Below are positions 8,231 through 17,251 of a stretch of 56,647 nucleotides of DNA, piece after piece; position 1 is the first letter of the stretch; each line of letters opens with the position of its first letter. The stretch covers positions 1 through 56,647 of the forward strand of contig JAUHYW010000073.1 of NCBI GenBank assembly GCA_030426085.1, written 5' to 3'. The notes under the pieces are model-generated. The model saw nothing but the letters and a program-made list of their open reading frames with translations. It did not search any database and was not told the origin of the DNA. The stretch is from a bacterium. GTDB lineage: Bacteria > Myxococcota_A > Bradymonadia > UBA7976 > UBA1532. The position numbers and the translations under genes are program-made.

Positions 8231-11200
8231 CGCCGCCGGGCTCGGTCAGGATGGCTTCGAGCGCCGCGATCGACGCCTCGACGTCGGCCGGATCGTCCAG
8301 CGCGATGGGCCGCCCCTTCCACAGCCCGCCTTGCATCAGCGGCCACGCGTCGGGGCGGGCGCCGGGCAGCGCCACCGGCAGCAGGCGCACCCCGGCGGCG
8401 ACCATCCGGGCGATGCGCTGGCGCACGGCGGTGCTCTTCCAGCCGGTGGTGTCGGGGCCCACCAGCAGCAGCGCGACCCGGGCCTCGGCCTCGCGGGCGG
8501 CGATCTGGCCCTGCCAGAAGTCGCCCGCTTCGAGCGGCTCGTCGCCCCACATGGGGTATCCGGCGCGGCCCAGCGCGGCGACCAGGGCCCCGGCGGCGTC
8601 GCGGTCCCGGGCGCTGTAGCACACCACGCCGACCCGGTCGTCGCGGGCGTCGAACGGGCGCACCGCGCGCAAGGTGGGGTGGCGCATGCCGCCCTCGGGG
8701 CGCCAGCAGATGTGATAGAAGGCGCGGTCTTCGAGCCGGGCGTGATCGACGACGAAGCCGTCCAGGCCGCCGACCTCGCTCCAGCGGGTGTCGGCCCAGT
8801 GGGCCAGCTCGACGTCGGTTGCCTTCAGGTCCGATCCCGATCGCACCAGCGCAATGCCATGGCCCGCGCCCCGCTCGCCGCCCGCGCCGGGGTCGTGGCG
8901 CATGCCCCGCCGCAGGAAGTGGGGGGCGCCGGTCATCACCAGCCGGGCCTCGACCGGCCCCGATCCGGCGACGCCGAGGTACGCCCCCCGGCGCACGATG
9001 GGCATGCCCTCGGTGCTGACGTCGACCACCACCCGCAGGGGCACGCCCCGCCGCAGGCAGGCGTCGTAGACGTCGCGGGCGAAGCGCAGCACCTGGGGCC
9101 ACAGCTCGGCGCCGAGGCGGGTCGACATGGCCGGCGGGCGGCGGCGGGCGATGGCGGCGTAGGTGTCGCCCAGCCGGCTGAGGTGCAGGTCGGATCCACC
9201 GAGCCAGCCCCGGGCCCGCGAGATGGCCTCTTCGACGGTGTCGAACAGCCGGGCGAGCTCGACCGGCGGGCGGTCGCCGGCCCGCCACAGGTCGAACTCG
9301 ACGTAGCCGGTCAGCTCGTCGGCCGGGGGGGCGTCGGCCCGCACCCCGCACAGGATCTCGAGCGCCTCGGCGATGGTCCACCGGTCGGGGTCGGGGGCGT
9401 ACATCAGGGTCTGGGTGAGGCGGCGCAGCCACTCGGTGGGCGGGCGGCCCGAGGCGGCGAGGGCGTCGAGCAGGCGCTCGGTGGTCTCGAAGATGGGGGC
9501 CCAGCTCGCTCGGCCCATGGGGCCGGCCCGCAGCACGCGCACGAGGTCGGCCACCCGGTCGGCCTCGGCCGGGGGCAGCGTCAGCAGCGGGGTCCGGTCG
9601 TCGCCCGCGGGGGCCCCGTACCACGGCGGGATCAGCTCGGGGTGGGCCGCCGAGATGTCGGATCCGATGTGGCCCAGCGCGTCGGGCGGGCCGCCGTGCA
9701 GCTCGACGAGCGCGCCGACCGGGATCGACTCATCGGGCAGCAGGCACAGGCCGTGGGGCGTGCTCAGCGCCGATCCGCCGCCGTCGACCAGCGCGGCCGG
9801 CGGGCGCAGGGCGGCGAAGACCCGCCGACGCACCCGACGGCGCTCGGCGGCGTCGGCGTCCCGCCCGGCCAGCGCGGCGACCGCGGCGTCGATGGCGGTC
9901 TCGACGGCCTGCCGGCTGGTGGACAAGGCGCCGTACAGCAGCCGCTGCTTGCCCCGGGGCAGGCTGCGCTCGACCCCGTCGACGGTGAACGGGGGCATCG
10001 CCCACCCATCGAGGAAGCCATCGGGCAGGGGCAGCGCGACCGATCGCAGGTCGAGCCGGGTGCGGCCGACGACGACCCCCACCCCGCCGACGCCGCGGGC
10101 CTCGGCCAGCGCGGCGCAGCGGGCGCGGAACCAGGCGGTGCGGGCGGCGGCCCAGTCGGTCTTGCCTTCGAACGTCCACGGCGCGGCCTCGGGGCCGTCG
10201 GAGCGGCGGGCGTCGGCGGGCAGCGCGTAGCTGCGATCGAGCGCAAACGGCGGCGGGATGCGGCCCTCGCGCACGGGCACCGACTCGAGCAGGCTGGCGA
10301 CGACGTGGGTCATCGGGCCGCCGACCGAGGTGGTCAGGCAGTGGATCGGGATGGCGCTGCGGGTGTGGTCGGGGTGCCGCGAGGGGGCCTCGACCCGGGG
10401 CGGCAGGTAGGCTTCGGGCCGGGTGAGCACGTGGAACGCCTTGGCGATCTGCACCATGCCCGAGGCGGCCATCGCGTGGCCGAAGGCCGTCAGCCCGCCG
10501 TAGGGGTTCGACCAGTACGAGCCGGCGCGCTCGATGGCGTCGGCGGCGTCGAAGCCGAGCGCGGTCAGGAACCCCAGCTCGATGCTGGGGAAGGCGTCGT
10601 GCAGGATGGCGAAGGCGCTGCCCCGCAGGAAGTCGACGTGGGCCCCGACCGCCCGCCGCAGGAAGACGAGCGACTGGCGCATCGCCTTGAAGAACATCAG
10701 CGGCTCGGGGCGCCGGGTGAGCACCGGGTCGTCGTTGCCCTCCCCCACCCCGAGGACCCGCACCAGCCGCCGGTGCCCGCCGGCGATGAGCGCCGAGACG
10801 ACGGCCTCGTCGGTGGTCAGCACGACCGCGCAGGCCCCGTTGCACGCGTGGGCGATGTGCGCGTCGTGCAGCCAGCGGGCGAGCGGGCGGCCGGTCGTCG
10901 CGGTGGCGTCGGCGTCGCGGCGCATGGCGGCGGGGTACTCGGACGCGAGGCGCAGCTTGCTGGCGGCGAGGCGCGCGGCCAGTTCGGCCGGATCCTGGGG
11001 CCCCTGCCCCACGCCCGGCGCGCCGCCGCTGCGCTCGCACAGCCGGGCCCAGAAGGCGTCGAGCAGCAGGTCGCCGACGGGGATCATGCGCAGGCCGAGC
11101 TGGCGCTCGGAGACCTCGATGACCTGGGCCACCGTCTCGATGGCGGCCGCGCCCCGGGGCATGATCTGTCCGGCGACGAGCAGCGCGGTGGTGGGCTCGG

Positions 11201-11597
11201 GCACCCCTTGCAGCAGCCGCACGCCCGAGGCGAAGAGGGCCGCGCCGCCGTCGGAGGATCCCAGTTCGAAGCGGGTGACGCAGTGGTCGGGCAGGTCGAG
11301 CGCCCGCTGGAGCAGCCCGGTGAGGTTCATCGCGTCTTCGGGCAGGCGCAGGTCGGATCCCGCCGCGTCGGAGGCCGGGCCCCGGATGGGCATGGTCGTC
11401 AGCAGCAGGTGGTCGATGTGCGCCTGGCGCCGGGCCCGATCGGGCAGCGCGTCGAGGGCCCGCCGGGCGGCGTTCTGCATGAGCGGCAGCAGCGGCGGCG
11501 GGGTCGGGCCCCGGGTGCGGTCGAACGCCGACTCGACCCGCTCGGGGCCGGGCGGCGCGGAGTACTCGGCGGCGACGATGTAGATCGGGCGGGGCAT
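8217..11597 (-). CDS. thiolase-fold / cyclase-homology / TIR fusion protein
   Basis: 1126 aa. Residues 1-~480 follow a thiolase (SCP2-thiolase-like) fold: IYIVAAEYSAPP at the start, a VTRFELGSSDGGAALFASG helix, and NPYGGLTAFGHAMAASG with His374. The usual nucleophilic Cys after FEL is Gly113/Ser114, and the C-terminal Cys region reads TSVGG, so it is probably not catalytic. Residues ~760-890 resemble a class III nucleotide cyclase homology domain: YVEFDL (Asp769), LGDTYA (Asp811), VAGSGPVEARLVM. The two metal Asp residues are present, but the Asn/Arg pair looks altered. Residues ~985-1110 are TIR-like (RVGVVCYSARD; LLLVGPDTTGW; LLPVALPG) without the usual Glu. The start has GGGAGG upstream. 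No family with this order is known to me. Confidence 0.72.
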   Translation of the reverse strand: MPRPIYIVAAEYSAPPGPERVESAFDRTRGPTPPPLLPLMQNAARRALDALPDRARRQAHIDHLLLTTMPIRGPASDAAGSDLRLPEDAMNLTGLLQRALDLPDHCVTRFELGSSDGGAALFASGVRLLQGVPEPTTALLVAGQIMPRGAAAIETVAQVIEVSERQLGLRMIPVGDLLLDAFWARLCERSGGAPGVGQGPQDPAELAARLAASKLRLASEYPAAMRRDADATATTGRPLARWLHDAHIAHACNGACAVVLTTDEAVVSALIAGGHRRLVRVLGVGEGNDDPVLTRRPEPLMFFKAMRQSLVFLRRAVGAHVDFLRGSAFAILHDAFPSIELGFLTALGFDAADAIERAGSYWSNPYGGLTAFGHAMAASGMVQIAKAFHVLTRPEAYLPPRVEAPSRHPDHTRSAIPIHCLTTSVGGPMTHVVASLLESVPVREGRIPPPFALDRSYALPADARRSDGPEAAPWTFEGKTDWAAARTAWFRARCAALAEARGVGGVGVVVGRTRLDLRSVALPLPDGFLDGWAMPPFTVDGVERSLPRGKQRLLYGALSTSRQAVETAIDAAVAALAGRDADAAERRRVRRRVFAALRPPAALVDGGGSALSTPHGLCLLPDESIPVGALVELHGGPPDALGHIGSDISAAHPELIPPWYGAPAGDDRTPLLTLPPAEADRVADLVRVLRAGPMGRASWAPIFETTERLLDALAASGRPPTEWLRRLTQTLMYAPDPDRWTIAEALEILCGVRADAPPADELTGYVEFDLWRAGDRPPVELARLFDTVEEAISRARGWLGGSDLHLSRLGDTYAAIARRRPPAMSTRLGAELWPQVLRFARDVYDACLRRGVPLRVVVDVSTEGMPIVRRGAYLGVAGSGPVEARLVMTGAPHFLRRGMRHDPGAGGERGAGHGIALVRSGSDLKATDVELAHWADTRWSEVGGLDGFVVDHARLEDRAFYHICWRPEGGMRHPTLRAVRPFDARDDRVGVVCYSARDRDAAGALVAALGRAGYPMWGDEPLEAGDFWQGQIAAREAEARVALLLVGPDTTGWKSTAVRQRIARMVAAGVRLLPVALPGARPDAWPLMQGGLWKGRPIALDDPADVEASIAALEAILTEPGGVRRP

Positions 11598-11618
11598 GCG
11601 GCCTCCCGGGTCGTCGGC

Positions 11619-11647
11619 AGCGTCCGCCAGCCGACGCGGCGCGTCAA
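11619..11647 (-). promoter_or_regulatory. promoter for thiolase-TIR fusion gene
   Basis: On the minus strand: TTGACG (11647-11642), a 17-bp spacer and GACGCT (11624-11619), about 20 bp before the start codon. It lies in the 130-bp divergent region shared with the TIR gene at 11728. Confidence 0.4.
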
Positions 11648-11727
11648 GCGCGGCGTCGCACGAGCGGCGTTGCATGGGCGGCGCGCATGGGTCATGGTGA
11701 TGGCATCGATGGGTGCAGGGAGCGGGT

Positions 11728-13212
11728 ATGTCATCGATCGTGGCGGCGATCGCCGAGGCAGATGCGGTCGACCGGGCCTTCCTCGACGCGCTGGGTGAAG
11801 CCGAGGTGCTGCGGCTGCACCCGATGCAGACCCGGACCTTCACCTTCGAGCAGGCCCGGCGGGTGGTCGGGGTCTATCTGGGGTCGGGCTGGCACCTCGA
11901 GGATCCCGACTGGCTGGCGATGTTCCGCCCGAAGTGGGTCTGCGGGCGGGGCTGGACGCCGGCGCGGGTCGCCGTGGTGGCCCGGTTGACCGACGCGCCG
12001 CTGTACGGGCTGGATGTCGACACGCCGTGGGATCTGCTGGAGGACGACGCGATCCGGGCCCGGCTGGTCGACTGGCTGGCCGATCGGCTGCCCGAGGCCC
12101 GCCGCAAGCGGGTGACCGGGTCGCTGAGCCCGGTCGCGCGGCGGTCACCCGGTCTGGGCGACCTCGAACCGTCGCGCACGCTGAGCGATTCCCCGCTCCG
12201 CTCGCCCGCGCGGCTGCCAGACTACCCCCGGGATGACCTCAGAGTTTCAGCCCCCGCGATGCGCCCGCTCTCGCCACGCCCCATGCCGTGCGCCCCGCCA
12301 CCCCCCATGCCGTGCGCCCCGCCACCCCCCATGCCGTGCGCCCCGCCACCCCCCATGCCGTACGCCCCGCCCCGCCGCCCCCTGCCGCCCCCGGCGGAGC
12401 CCGAGCCGGTGCGCCTCGACGCCTCGGCCCCGGCCGTCGCCCGCCCGGGCGATGTCTTCCTGGCCCGCTTCGCCGCCTGCGCCCCGGCCGACTTCGACGC
12501 GATCCGCCCCTACCTCGATCGCCCCGATGGCCGAGCCCCGCACGAGCTGCTGCCGACCCCCACCCGCTGGCGGCGCGGGGCGCGTATCTCGGTCACCTGC
12601 CACGGCCCCGGCCTGCACTGCGCCGAGGCGACCCGGGTGCAGCGGTGGGACGGTGAGCCGCTCTTCCTCGACTTCGAGGTGGCCGTCGAGCCCCGGACCG
12701 GCGGCCCGCAGCCCCGCTCGGCCCGGCTGGGCTTCGACGTCGCGGTCGAGGGGGTCGTGCTCAACAAGCTGCGGCTGAAGGTGGCGCTGCGCGGCGAGCC
12801 CGACGGCCGGCGGGTCGGGGCAACGGCCCGGGCGCCGACGACCGCCTTCGCCTCGCACGCCCGCCTCGATCAGCCGCGGGTGGCCGACTGCTGCACCGCC
12901 CTCGAGCGCCACGCGGGGCTGGACATCTTCGTCGACTGCCTCGATCTGCGGCCCGGCGAGCGTTGGTGGCGGCGGCTGGTGAGCGAGATCGACGACCGCG
13001 AGCTGTTCCTGCTGTTCTGGTCGGATCACGCGGCGGCCTCGCCCAACGTCGAGCGCGAGTGGCGCCACGCCTTCACCCGCAAGGCCCGCGAGGCGATCGA
13101 GATCCACCCCCTGGCGCCGTGGCCCAAGCTGAGCGTCCCCCCCGAGTTCGCCGAGGTGCACGTCGCCAGCCGGTATCAGGTGCTGCGGGCGGCGGGGCTC
13201 GATCAGGCCTGA
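11728..13212 (+). CDS. TIR-domain protein with Pro-rich linker and beta domain
   Basis: 494 aa from the ATG at 11728 (GGGAG upstream; a GTG 15 bp earlier is less likely). Residues 1-~140 form an unrecognised domain (FTFEQARRVVGVYLGSGWHL). Residues ~185-225 are a Pro-rich linker with PMPCAPPP repeats. Residues ~245-350 are a beta domain (VFLARFAACAPADFDAIRPYL; LFLDFEVAV; GFDVAVEGV) of the kind often paired with TIR in bacterial conflict proteins. Residues ~370-494 are a TIR_2 domain: TAFASHARLD, FVDCLDLRPGERWW, LFLLFWSD and NVEREW with Glu444, the position of the catalytic Glu of NADase TIRs. It is divergent from, and 130 bp away from, the thiolase-TIR gene. It is likely an NAD-cleaving or signal-making effector. 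Confidence 0.8.
   Translation: MSSIVAAIAEADAVDRAFLDALGEAEVLRLHPMQTRTFTFEQARRVVGVYLGSGWHLEDPDWLAMFRPKWVCGRGWTPARVAVVARLTDAPLYGLDVDTPWDLLEDDAIRARLVDWLADRLPEARRKRVTGSLSPVARRSPGLGDLEPSRTLSDSPLRSPARLPDYPRDDLRVSAPAMRPLSPRPMPCAPPPPMPCAPPPPMPCAPPPPMPYAPPRRPLPPPAEPEPVRLDASAPAVARPGDVFLARFAACAPADFDAIRPYLDRPDGRAPHELLPTPTRWRRGARISVTCHGPGLHCAEATRVQRWDGEPLFLDFEVAVEPRTGGPQPRSARLGFDVAVEGVVLNKLRLKVALRGEPDGRRVGATARAPTTAFASHARLDQPRVADCCTALERHAGLDIFVDCLDLRPGERWWRRLVSEIDDRELFLLFWSDHAAASPNVEREWRHAFTRKAREAIEIHPLAPWPKLSVPPEFAEVHVASRYQVLRAAGLDQA
12281..12371 (+). repeat. 24-bp tandem repeat, 3 perfect copies plus one partial
   Basis: The units at 12281, 12305 and 12329 are identical. The fourth (12353-12371) has one substitution (Cys to Tyr codon). 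Each unit encodes PMPCAPPP, so copy-number changes alter linker length without a frameshift. Confidence 0.95.
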
Positions 13213-13241
13213 ATCGGCGCCCCGCCGTGGCCCGTCCGCGG

Positions 13242-13247
13242 TATGAT
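13242..13247 (+). promoter_or_regulatory. -10-like element before GOGAT-like gene
   Basis: TATGAT, a 5/6 match to the -10 consensus, sits 30 bp before the ATG at 13277. No good -35 is visible, so only the -10 is claimed. Confidence 0.3.
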
Positions 13248-13276
13248 GCGCCGCCAACGCTCCGGAGCCGCGCCGT

Positions 13277-14803
13277 ATGGGGACCTTCGCCGTCATTCTG
13301 CTCGTCGCCCTGATCCTGCTCGCCGTCTACGATCTGGTGCAGACGAAGCACGCGATCCTGCGCAACTATCCCATCCTGGGGCACCTGCGCTATCTGCTCG
13401 AAGCCTTCGGGCCCGAGCTGCGGCAGTACATCGTCACCGACAACGACGAGGAGCGGCCCTTCAGCCGCGATCAGCGGCGGTGGGTCTACGCCTCGTCGAA
13501 GCAGCAGAACAACTACTTCGGCTTCGGCACGGACAACCGCTACGAGGCCGAGAACAGCTACCTGATCATCAAGCAGAGCGCGTTCCCGCTCGAGGATCCC
13601 GGGCCGGGCACGCCGGGCGGGCATCACCTGCATCACATCCCGTGCGCCAAGGTGCTCGGGGCGTGGCGCGGGCGGCCGAAGGCGTTCCGGCCGCGGTCGA
13701 TCATCAACGTGTCGGCGATGAGCTACGGGTCGCTGAGCGCGGCGGCGGTGCGGGCCATCAACCAGGGCTGCGGCATCGCCGACTGCCTGCACAACACCGG
13801 CGAGGGCGGCATCTCGAGCCACCACCTGTGCGGCGGGGGGCTGGTCTGGCAGCTCGGCACGGGCTACTTCGGCGCCCGGGACGACGACGGCGGCTTCGAC
13901 ATCGATCGCTTCGAGCGGGCGTGCTCGACGGCGCCGGTGCACGCGGTCGAGGTGAAGCTGAGCCAGGGGGCCAAGCCGGGGCGCGGGGGCGTGCTGCCGG
14001 CGGCCAAGGTCACCGCCGAGATCAGCGCGATCCGGGGCATCCCCCAGGGGCGGGACTGCATCAGCCCGGCGGGCCACACGGCGTTCGGCGACGTGGACGG
14101 CCTCATCGACTTCGTCGAGCGGCTGGCGTCGGTGACCGGGCTGCCGGTGGGCATCAAGTCGGCGGTGGGCGAGCAGTCGTTCTGGGAGACCCTGGCCCGG
14201 CGCATGGCCGAGCGGCAGGAGGGCCCGGACTACATCGCGATCGACGGCGGCGAGGGCGGCACCGGCGCGGCGCCGCTGGTGTTCAGCGATCACGTCTCGC
14301 TGCCGTTTCTGCAAGGCTTCCCCCGGGTGTACGCCGCGTTCGCCCGCAACGACCTGCACCACCACGTCGTCTTCGTGGGCGCCGGGCGGCTGGGCTTCCC
14401 CGAGAAGGCGCTGCACGCGATCGCGCTGGGCTGCGACATGGTCGCGGTGGCCCGGGAGGCGATGCTCGCCATCGGCTGCATCCAGGCCCAGAAGTGCCAC
14501 ACCGGGCACTGCCCGACGGGGGTGGCGACCCAGAGCAAGTGGCTGATGCGGGGGCTCGATCCGACGCACAAGGCGGCCCGGTTCGCCAACTACATCACGG
14601 CCTTCCGCAAAGAGCTTCTGTGGCTGGCCCACGCCTGCGGGCAGCCCCACCCGGCGCTGGTGCCGGCGACCCACATCGAGCTGATGCAGCACGGCGCGAC
14701 CGGGCCCGACCCGCTGGACGCGGCGGGCTACGACCGGACGTGGCGCCGGCTGGCGTCGGCCGACGAGGACGCCATCCGGGCGATCATGGGCGGCGAGGGG
14801 TGA
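13277..14803 (+). CDS. FMN-binding glutamate synthase family protein, membrane-anchored
   Basis: 508 aa. Residues 5-22 form one N-terminal membrane helix (FAVILLVALILLAVYDL). The rest is the FMN/TIM-barrel synthase domain of glutamate synthase: SIINVSAMSYGSLSAAAV, HNTGEGGIS, KLSQGAKPGRGG, YIAIDGGEGGTGAAP and FVGAGRLGFPEKA. The 3Fe-4S cysteines are present in CIQAQKCHTGHCPTG. It lacks the N-terminal glutaminase and the C-terminal GXGXG beta-helix of full GltB. Stand-alone proteins of this type are common and their reaction is not settled; some are annotated as glutamate synthase-related. There is no gltD-like partner nearby. It lies 64 bp after the TIR gene and converges on the next gene 7 bp away. 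Confidence 0.9.
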   Translation: MGTFAVILLVALILLAVYDLVQTKHAILRNYPILGHLRYLLEAFGPELRQYIVTDNDEERPFSRDQRRWVYASSKQQNNYFGFGTDNRYEAENSYLIIKQSAFPLEDPGPGTPGGHHLHHIPCAKVLGAWRGRPKAFRPRSIINVSAMSYGSLSAAAVRAINQGCGIADCLHNTGEGGISSHHLCGGGLVWQLGTGYFGARDDDGGFDIDRFERACSTAPVHAVEVKLSQGAKPGRGGVLPAAKVTAEISAIRGIPQGRDCISPAGHTAFGDVDGLIDFVERLASVTGLPVGIKSAVGEQSFWETLARRMAERQEGPDYIAIDGGEGGTGAAPLVFSDHVSLPFLQGFPRVYAAFARNDLHHHVVFVGAGRLGFPEKALHAIALGCDMVAVAREAMLAIGCIQAQKCHTGHCPTGVATQSKWLMRGLDPTHKAARFANYITAFRKELLWLAHACGQPHPALVPATHIELMQHGATGPDPLDAAGYDRTWRRLASADEDAIRAIMGGEG

Positions 14804-14810
14804 GCGCCGC

Positions 14811-17120
14811 TCAGCGCCCGGGCGGCGCGCCGAGGCCCCGGTAGCGGATGGTCGTGTCGTAGGTCCCCTGCCCGTTCGGCACCATGTGGGCCACCGCGAC
14901 GGCGAGGCCGTCGGCCGGGTCGACGGCGACGGCGCACCGGCTCAGGCCGCCCGGCGCCGGGATCGAGGCGGCTCGGGCCCAGCCGTCGGGGCCCAGGCGG
15001 GCGGTCCAGAAGGCGCCGACGCGCCAGTAGCACAGGACCGGCCAGCCCTCATCGTCGAGCTCGAGGTCGAAGCCTTCGAACTGGCCCCCGACGACGGCCG
15101 GATCGACCGTGTCGAGGATCCACCGCCCGTTGCTCCGGCGGGCGATGCGCAGGATGGCGTCCGGCTCCCGGGCGTAGGCGATCACCGGCCCCCGGGGCCC
15201 GACCCGCAGCCCGCCGATGAGCGCCGCCCCTTCGCCGATGGGCTCGACGAGGCGGCCGGCGAACTCGACGCCCCGCCGCCAGGTGACCGCCCCGCCGAGA
15301 TCGGGCTGGTAGGCGAAGTGCGCGGTGCCGTCGGCGTCGAGCGCGTGCACGACGAAGCCGTTGATGAACGGGTCGATCACCTCGACCCCGACGCCGGTCC
15401 AGCGATAGCGGGAGATCGATCGGTTCACCGGGTTGTCCAGCGAGATCCCGATCTGGGCTTCGATCACGCCGTCGAGGTCGACGGCGGCGGTCGAGAAGTT
15501 CCACAGCGCGCCGCCGATGTTGGCCGGGATGGTCGCCTGCTGGTCGCCGTCCGGCCCCCGGATCACGATGCCCCCGCCGAGCCGGGGCGTGCCCTCGTTG
15601 GCGCTGTAGCCGAAGCCGAGCACCCAGCGCCCGTCGTCGAGCGGGACGATCCCCACCCGCATCGAGTCCCACGCGCGGGCGCGGATGTCGACGCCGTCGA
15701 AGTCCCATCCGGCGGGCTGGGGCTGGCCGGTGGTGAGGCGGATTTCGCGGTCGCTCTCGATGACCCCCACCATGAGGATCGGCGCGCCGTCCCGATCGAA
15801 GGCCAGATCGACGTCGACCGGGGGGAACGGGCCGCCCCGCAAGCTCTGCCCCACGAAGGCGAGCGGGGCGTTGTCGATGTACGCGGTGCACGCCCCGTCG
15901 ACGCGCGCGTAGCCCTCTTCGCAGGCGGCCGCCACGCAGGTGTCGCCAGCGCAGGCGGTCCCGTCGACGCCGTCCACCGGGCACGGCGCGCAGGCGTCGC
16001 CACAGGCCCGGGCGTCGGGGCCGCAGTCGAGCACGCACCGCCCCGCCTCGCACGAGGCGCCGGCATCACACGGGCGGTCGCAGCCGCCGCAGTGGGCCGC
16101 GTCGCCGGAGGGGTCGACGCAGCGGTCACCGCACAGCCGCTCGGCGGGCGCGCACGGCGCGAGGCACTCACCGCCGACGCAGCGCGGGATCCCGCCGCCG
16201 CCGTCGGGGCAGGCGATGTCGCATCCCCCGCAGTGGGCCACGTCGCTCGATGAGTCGACGCAGACCCCGTCGCACGCCTCGCCGCCCCCGGGGCACAGCC
16301 CGCCGCATGTGCCGCCGACGCAGGCCGGCGATCCGCCCTCGATCGCCGGGCAGACGACGCCGCAGTCGCCGCAGTGCGCCGGGTCGTCGGCCACGTCGAC
16401 GCACACCGCGCCGCACAGCCGGGCCCCGCCGGGGCAGGCCCCGCCGCACGCGCCGTCGACGCAGGTGGCTTCGCCCTCGCCGATCGCCGGGCAGACGACC
16501 CCGCAGCCGCCGCAGTTGAGCGTGTCGCCCAGCAGGTCGGCGCAGGATCCGTCGCACGCCCCGCCGCCGACGCAGAAGAGCGTGAGCGGCAGCGAGCCGA
16601 CGCCTTCGAGGCCGGCCTGATCGAAGAAGCGGCCCCACAGCACCCGCTGCTGCTCGCCGAAGAACTCGATGGGCGCGGCCCGGTGCAGCGCCGGCCAGTC
16701 GACCGTGACCCGGAAGGTGCCCGGCCCGGTGGCTTCGAACGCGCCCAGCGATCGGCCCTCGGGGGTCTCGAGCACCCCGCCGATGACGTCGTCGACGCCG
16801 TCCTCGTCGGTGACGACCGCCGAGATGGTCAGCGCCTCGCCCTCGGTGAGCCGGTCGGTGTCGCCCTGCAAGCTGAGGATGCGCGGCGCCCCGGGCTGGG
16901 CGGGCGGCACGTCGGGCGGGGGGCCGTCGCCCGGATCGCCGCCGTCGGGCGCGCCGTCCATCGCGCCGCCGTCCATCGCGCCGCCGTCCGTCGCGCTGCC
17001 GTCCGTCGCGCCGTCGCCTTCGATCCGTCCGTCGGAGCGGGGGTCGCCGCCCCCGCCCCCGCCGGCCGGCACGCACCCGACCAACGCCATCGCCAGGGGC
17101 CACCCGATCCATCCGCGCAC
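14811..17120 (-). CDS. Cys-repeat lipoprotein with beta-propeller-like C-terminus
   Basis: 769 aa from a GTG at 17120, chosen because GGAGGTGACC precedes it and it begins a proper lipobox signal (PLAMALVGCVPAGGG). A long Gly/Asp/Ala tether follows. An Ig-like region (ILSLQGDTDRLTEGEALTIS) lies at about 85-170. Residues ~185-390 hold five units of the form CGGxCPGGxxLCGxxCVDxxxDxAHCGGCxxxCP, each with eight or so Cys. The last ~350 residues are beta-rich with repeated short strands (GWDFDGVDIRARAWD; GFDLELDDEGWPVLCYW), like a propeller. Such Cys-repeat surface proteins are typical of Myxococcota and related groups. Likely cell-surface adhesion or binding; ligand unknown. Confidence 0.82.
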   Translation of the reverse strand: MRGWIGWPLAMALVGCVPAGGGGGGDPRSDGRIEGDGATDGSATDGGAMDGGAMDGAPDGGDPGDGPPPDVPPAQPGAPRILSLQGDTDRLTEGEALTISAVVTDEDGVDDVIGGVLETPEGRSLGAFEATGPGTFRVTVDWPALHRAAPIEFFGEQQRVLWGRFFDQAGLEGVGSLPLTLFCVGGGACDGSCADLLGDTLNCGGCGVVCPAIGEGEATCVDGACGGACPGGARLCGAVCVDVADDPAHCGDCGVVCPAIEGGSPACVGGTCGGLCPGGGEACDGVCVDSSSDVAHCGGCDIACPDGGGGIPRCVGGECLAPCAPAERLCGDRCVDPSGDAAHCGGCDRPCDAGASCEAGRCVLDCGPDARACGDACAPCPVDGVDGTACAGDTCVAAACEEGYARVDGACTAYIDNAPLAFVGQSLRGGPFPPVDVDLAFDRDGAPILMVGVIESDREIRLTTGQPQPAGWDFDGVDIRARAWDSMRVGIVPLDDGRWVLGFGYSANEGTPRLGGGIVIRGPDGDQQATIPANIGGALWNFSTAAVDLDGVIEAQIGISLDNPVNRSISRYRWTGVGVEVIDPFINGFVVHALDADGTAHFAYQPDLGGAVTWRRGVEFAGRLVEPIGEGAALIGGLRVGPRGPVIAYAREPDAILRIARRSNGRWILDTVDPAVVGGQFEGFDLELDDEGWPVLCYWRVGAFWTARLGPDGWARAASIPAPGGLSRCAVAVDPADGLAVAVAHMVPNGQGTYDTTIRYRGLGAPPGR

Positions 17121-17251
17121 GGTCACCTCCGTCGGTCGGAGCAGGCGCGCACCATGCACCGAAGCGGCGGCCGCGGGCAATGTGTCATCGCGGCCCTTGC
17201 CCGGCGGACGGCGAGGGCCGATCATCGGGCGAGCGACCCTTGGAGGCCCCC

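Noticed and set aside
8217-11597. Ordinary fatty-acid beta-oxidation thiolase
   Set aside because: Both catalytic Cys positions are replaced, and the second half holds cyclase-like and TIR-like regions absent from thiolases.
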